From: Rostratula benghalensis
Lineage: Eukaryota; Chordata; Aves; Charadriiformes; Rostratulidae
Direction: 5' to 3'
Assembly (NCBI GenBank): GCA_013399305.1
Contig: VXAI01000097.1
Location: 2,837,298 to 2,901,297, forward strand
Length of the DNA: 64,000 nucleotides
Part shown: piece after piece, positions 60,201-64,000 of the stretch
Layout: each line of letters begins with the position of its first letter
Position numbering within the stretch: position 1 is the first letter of the stretch
The notes under the pieces: model-generated
The model's input: the letters and a program-made list of their open reading frames with translations, nothing else
Told to the model about the DNA's origin: nothing
Databases searched by the model: none
Made by a program: the position numbers and the translations under genes

Positions 60201-62978
60201 GTTTGGCAGTACCAGAGGCAAACCAATGGCACAGGAAACCTGCCTGGTTTTGGTCACCAGTTTGTACCCCTGGGAAAGAACCGTGTGACCCTGTGACAGC
60301 AGGATTGCTGAAAAAGCCACTGCAGTCCCAAATAAAAATGCATTAGGAAATCCTTGTATTTCAAATGCAAAACTGTCCATGTATTTTATACCTCCACAGA
60401 AACCAATTGCGCTGAGGCACTCAAAGTGAATACAGGTCTGTATGTTTCAAAAAGCTTGAAAAATTCAATGCAGAGAAAGAAGATCCCCTTCTCCAAAGAA
60501 ATATTTCTATAAGCGAACCACTGAGACTGAAAAAAGATGTGTACAGAGGAATTTCCTGACATAACAGACACCTAATTCTCTTGCCCAGCAACAAAAAAAC
60601 TCCCTGCCCCTACTGCCCCACTGCCTTTGGTGACTTTCACCTCACCAGAACCTGTTCATTGTCCTCTTGAAACACTGGTAAGACACCTGACAGCATTTCA
60701 GCAACAGACCGATGTGCAGGATGCAATTTATGCTGCAGTTAATTCAGAAGAAACTGTCAAACAGTAGTCTGCCTGGAGCTTACAGTCATTGTGTTCACCA
60801 CAAACAAATGCTGTTAACAGTTTGGGTGATTTTCTTCACCTTTAGAACATTCTACTCAAATTACTCAAGTACTTTTGAACACACAGTCAGGTCCAACTGC
60901 TGTCACAGAATATCTAGAAAAGAAACAAGTGCTCCCCTAACACCAGTTTCTCAAGTACAATCTTGCCATCCATGGTACTTTTAGGTGTCACATGAATGTT
61001 GACCTACATTTCCCATGTTTGCAGCTCGCTCTCTTGTCTCAGAACAGAGGGTTTACCTCACAATACCTCAAGTTCTGTTGCTTCTTACATGGCACAGGAG
61101 AAATAAAATAACTGTAGCAAACGTAAGAGCCCCAGTGTGCGGGAAGAGGCACTGCATGTAACCAGCCCTAGGATCTACTCCCTCATCTGGAAATGACACA
61201 AACTTGCATTTAAAAACACGAGAGTTGCCTCTGAACAGCTAAATTACCAGATGCCCCAACACCACTTAAGCACCAGTAGCTGAATGCCCATAAAAGCAAT
61301 TATCTCTAACCCTTATTTCTCCTGTACTGTATTTTGTGGATGCCAGGAAACTGCACCCACGTGCGCTGCCCTCCAGCGGGGACACCCGGCCGGCCCCGTG
61401 CTATGAAACTCGGGAGTAACTTCATCACCACTGTCCTTCCAGGTAAACCTGCTCCCTAAACCCTTCCAGTTATTTCCACATCCATCCAGCTACAGCTCCA
61501 GTTCACTGCATCCATTTGAAATGTTAGGCTAAAAGGCTTCCTGACTGAGCTGACACTCTGCTTGGCTTCCCCCGGGTAGCTGCAGTGCACCTGGAGGCAG
61601 CGGATCTGCTCCTCTGAAATGACAATAAACACTGCAGAACGTCACTGCCAGGACACAGGGGGCTGGCTGGGATTTAAGGAAGGGTTATTTGTATGGTAAG
61701 ATTTTATTTCTCACCACCAGCTACAGCCTCCTTACTAGAACATTATGAAAAAGCCAAAACACTCCCCAGGCCCTGTCACCTTCAGTTTTCACCAGATTCA
61801 GTGCTAGAATTTTCATCTGACAATGCAATTTTTACAGGGAACTTTTACACTAATGTTTTTCAAAATGCTATAGACCTAAAAAAAAAAAATCTGATCAGAT
61901 CAGGGCATGTTCCTGCTGTTTAGTTCATATTTACATATGCACAATTAGCACAAAAGATTACTTAACACACATATAATGTACCTTAAAAAAAACCCCAACC
62001 CAACCCAAAACCAAACATTTAGACATGACCAGGCATTTACATTAAAAAACCCCACAAAAACCAGCAGAGAACCTTCCCCCAAACACGAGGTCTTATGACT
62101 CTTCCTGCAAGTTTCAGCAGATTGTTCAATGCCTCAATGTTCAAGAAGCCAAATTTGGCAGTGTCCTGTTTGGATTAAGATCTTTCAGGTATCTTCACAA
62201 TCTGTACTCCATTATTCAAAATGATATACAGACTGAGAATAAATGAGAATGGTTTCACTGAACAATCTGTCATTATGTCAAGACTTAATTAGAAGCAGCA
62301 GAAAATCCTGGTGATTTTTTTTTGTCCCCATGAACACTTCTCATTGGTGCACACAAAGCCTGCTGTCTATCTGTGACCCTGGGGGTGCACATATATACAT
62401 ACCTCAGTTGCTTCACCCAAATGGTTTCTCAGAAGGTAAGTCTGCCAAATGGCTTGTGTCAAAGGTACTGGTACTGTAAATAAAGTCTGCCCATACATTG
62501 GGCTTTGTGTCAGCATCTAAAACTTGTTCTTAAAACAACATGCACAGATTTTATTGCACATGCAGAATTTAGTCCATTTCAATTTAACAGTGGACAGACA
62601 CCCTACCAGCTCACCAGTAATAATAAAACTCCAATTTTATACCATTACCTGTTGTCTTTCCCTGGATACATCTGAGTATATTCAACTCTGTATTTTTTGG
62701 CAAAAAGCATGAAGGCATTCATTGGTCTTTTGCATTTGTTTGGAGAAGTGGCACTCACAGTACTTGCAGTCCCTGAGCTGTGGCTTTTGCCAGCTTTACT
62801 GTACAAAGAGCTGGAGGAAAGATGTGGTGATGCAGTAGGCGCACAGTTTTTACTACCGCTCTCTGATCTCTCAGCATCTGGATTGTTTGATCCTCCACAA
62901 GAGAGGGAAGCGCGGCGCTGGCGAGCCATGCTGCTTAGCACATAAACTGCAGAGGAATCCATTGGTGTAAAATCATAA
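57255..62978 (-). CDS. HBP1: HBP1, HMG-box transcription factor 1 (3' three coding exons, partial)
   Basis: HBP1 is a sequence-specific nuclear HMG-box factor that binds Rb-family proteins, represses cell-cycle and Wnt target genes and activates some differentiation genes (established knowledge). Three exons on the minus strand join in frame: 62978-62649, 59094-58953 and 57272-57255. They encode 162 residues plus stop. Residues 1-79 carry the conserved YDFTPMDSSAVYVLSSMARQ and a Ser-rich linker. Residues 81 to about 149 are the HMG box, beginning KCKRPMNAFMLFAKKYRVEY and including ILGDRWKKMKNEERRMY. A basic tail, CWKRKRTNS, and the terminal GSQQH match the family end exactly. The full protein is about 514 residues, so the AXH domain and N-terminus lie beyond 64000. 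It is convergent with COG5, as in human. No disabling change is seen. Confidence 0.97.
57273..58952 (-). other. HBP1 last intron
   Basis: 1.7 kb. It holds the paired palindromes at 58271-58332 and no recognised mobile element. Confidence 0.85.
58271..58332. repeat. Two adjacent perfect inverted repeats
   Basis: The first is ctaaagttcac / gtgaactttag (11-bp arms, one-base spacer, 58271-58293). The second is ttttaggtgttcac / gtgaacacctaaaa (14-bp arms, two-base spacer, 58303-58332). Both are perfect and share the core gttcac/gtgaac. A third gtgaactt lies between them. Confidence 0.95.
58953..59094 (-). CDS. HBP1: HBP1 exon with second half of HMG box
   Basis: The minus-strand acceptor is cccttgcag and the donor is gtacgt. 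One base completes the split Arg, then AISVILGDRWKKMKNEERRM through WKRKRTNS. It ends in phase 0. The open frame that runs on below 58953 is intron read-through. Confidence 0.97.
59095..62648 (-). other. HBP1 intron
   Basis: 3.6 kb. It holds the 20-bp tandem at 59591-59630 and a T17 run at 60107-60123. I see no CR1 copy and no other gene. Confidence 0.85.
59591..59630. repeat. Perfect 20-bp tandem duplication with kB-like palindromes
   Basis: The unit gaacatactgggaagttccc occurs twice head to tail without any difference. Each copy ends in the palindrome gggaa-g-ttccc. Confidence 0.95.
62649..62978 (-). CDS. HBP1: HBP1 exon with Ser-rich linker and start of HMG box
   Basis: On the minus strand the acceptor is tttttcttgcag and the donor is gtaatg. 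It begins with the last base of a codon (Ser), reads YDFTPMDSS onward, and ends TQMYPGKDN plus AG of a split Arg codon. The linker at fragment residues 30-79 (SNNPDAERSES, SPHLSSSSLYSK, GTASTVSATSP) differs from the mammalian form I recall, while both flanks are conserved. Confidence 0.97.
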
Positions 62979-64000
62979 CTGCAAGAAAAAGACATAACCA
63001 TAAAATGAGCCAGTATTTTTCACGTGAGATCTCTAAATGGCCGCTTGCTTTTTGTCTGCACTACACTTCCAGTTTTCTGCTATCCTTTGTGTGACATAAT
63101 GAAACTGTGCTTCATGCAGATGTCAATGAAATAAAAGGAGTTTTCCAGCTGAATTAATGGCTTTTTCAATGCAATAGCAGCCTGCAACTTCGCCAGACCT
63201 GCTGTGTCCTATCATCTGCCCAGCTGTACGTCAACTAATTATGCACTTCTTCAAATTTCATCCTCTTTTGAAATCAGTTTCAGCCTTTTTTCCTGTTGCT
63301 GTCCTTACCATAAACCAAATCTGGTGAGTTAATGAGATGTAGTGAAAGGGACAACTGAGGAGGAGACGATGAGCACTGCGTTCATCTGCAGACACACTTA
63401 ATCACAAATACTATATGAAAATAAATTCTATTTTATACACTCTAAATAACTTCTCCAGGCAGTTATGTATTATTTTACCGACAGATCTTCCACTGAGATT
63501 AAAAAGTTGGTAAGGACCCATGACATCGCCTGCTATTTGATTCCCAGCTGACAGACGCCTGCCCTCTAGTGACAAACATGTGAGATTCCTTGGTACTTCC
63601 ACCTATCCCAACAACTCAGATGAGTTGTTCCCATACAATTTACATCTCCAAATATTATCTAAACTGTTAGAATTTTTGTTGTCCAACAACTGCAATTAAC
63701 CTCTAACCACTACAGAAGTTTAATTCCACAGACTATTTGTTACCATCTCCAGGCGTGTGCAGGGCACTGTAGGAATCAGAGGCTACACTGTCTTTATGGT
63801 GTTATGTGGGGAAATAATATTTGTAAAGATGCTACTTCATCATAAATCCAAAACACTAAGTTACAACCACAAAATAAAACCAAAAGATATATATTAATCT
63901 AAGGCTTTTCTGACCCACTGCTCAATCTGGCTACAGTTGCTTCATTTAAGAGCTTTGAAGGGCTTTTCCCCAACACAAGGTAGAACTACAATTGAGGGAA
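62979..64000 (-). other. HBP1 upstream intron, partial
   Basis: 1 kb of AT-rich sequence reaching the window edge. No part of the preceding HBP1 coding region (AXH domain end) is visible. Confidence 0.8.

Overview
This is vertebrate nuclear DNA, almost certainly from a bird. The evidence is spliced genes in GT-AG exons, several CR1 LINE fragments with the octamer-type 3' end (attctgtgattctg and relatives), and a solo endogenous-retrovirus LTR of a family I associate with avian, mainly neoavian, genomes. There are no operons, CRISPR arrays or bacterial features. The species cannot be named from the window alone.

Layout. Two protein-coding genes converge. COG5 (conserved oligomeric Golgi complex subunit 5) runs on the + strand. 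Its twelve 3' coding exons lie between 5555 and 55419, with the stop at 55417-55419. The exons join in frame and encode 487 C-terminal residues. The N-terminal part and the promoter lie to the left of the window. HBP1 (HMG-box transcription factor 1) runs on the - strand. Its three last coding exons lie at 62978-62649, 59094-58953 and 57272-57255, encode the C-terminal 162 residues including the whole HMG box, and are followed by a 3' UTR of about 1.1 kb. The two stop codons are 1.8 kb apart tail to tail, and poly(A) signals on each strand lie inside the other gene's 3' region, so overlapping antisense 3' ends are likely.

Region by region: 1-5554 is a COG5 intron with two CR1 copies; 5555-11611 holds four COG5 exons, a CR1 and a 195-base assembly gap; 11612-30860 is a 19.2-kb intron with CR1 fragments, a hAT-type DNA transposon with target duplications and a 603-bp solo LTR with a perfect 5-bp duplication; 30861-34720 holds four exons; 34721-43304 is an 8.6-kb intron; 43305-44636 holds three close exons; 44637-55304 is a 10.7-kb intron with two CR1 copies; 55305-55419 is the last COG5 exon; 55420-57254 is the shared 3' end zone; 57255-64000 is HBP1.

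The two genes are functionally unrelated: COG5 tethers vesicles at the Golgi, and HBP1 is a nuclear repressor/activator of cell-cycle genes. Their link is positional. I found no undescribed system. The observations most worth checking are a paired perfect palindrome and a tandem kB-like duplication in HBP1 introns, candidate unannotated exons in COG5 introns, miRNA-type sites in the HBP1 3' UTR, and the antisense 3' overlap.
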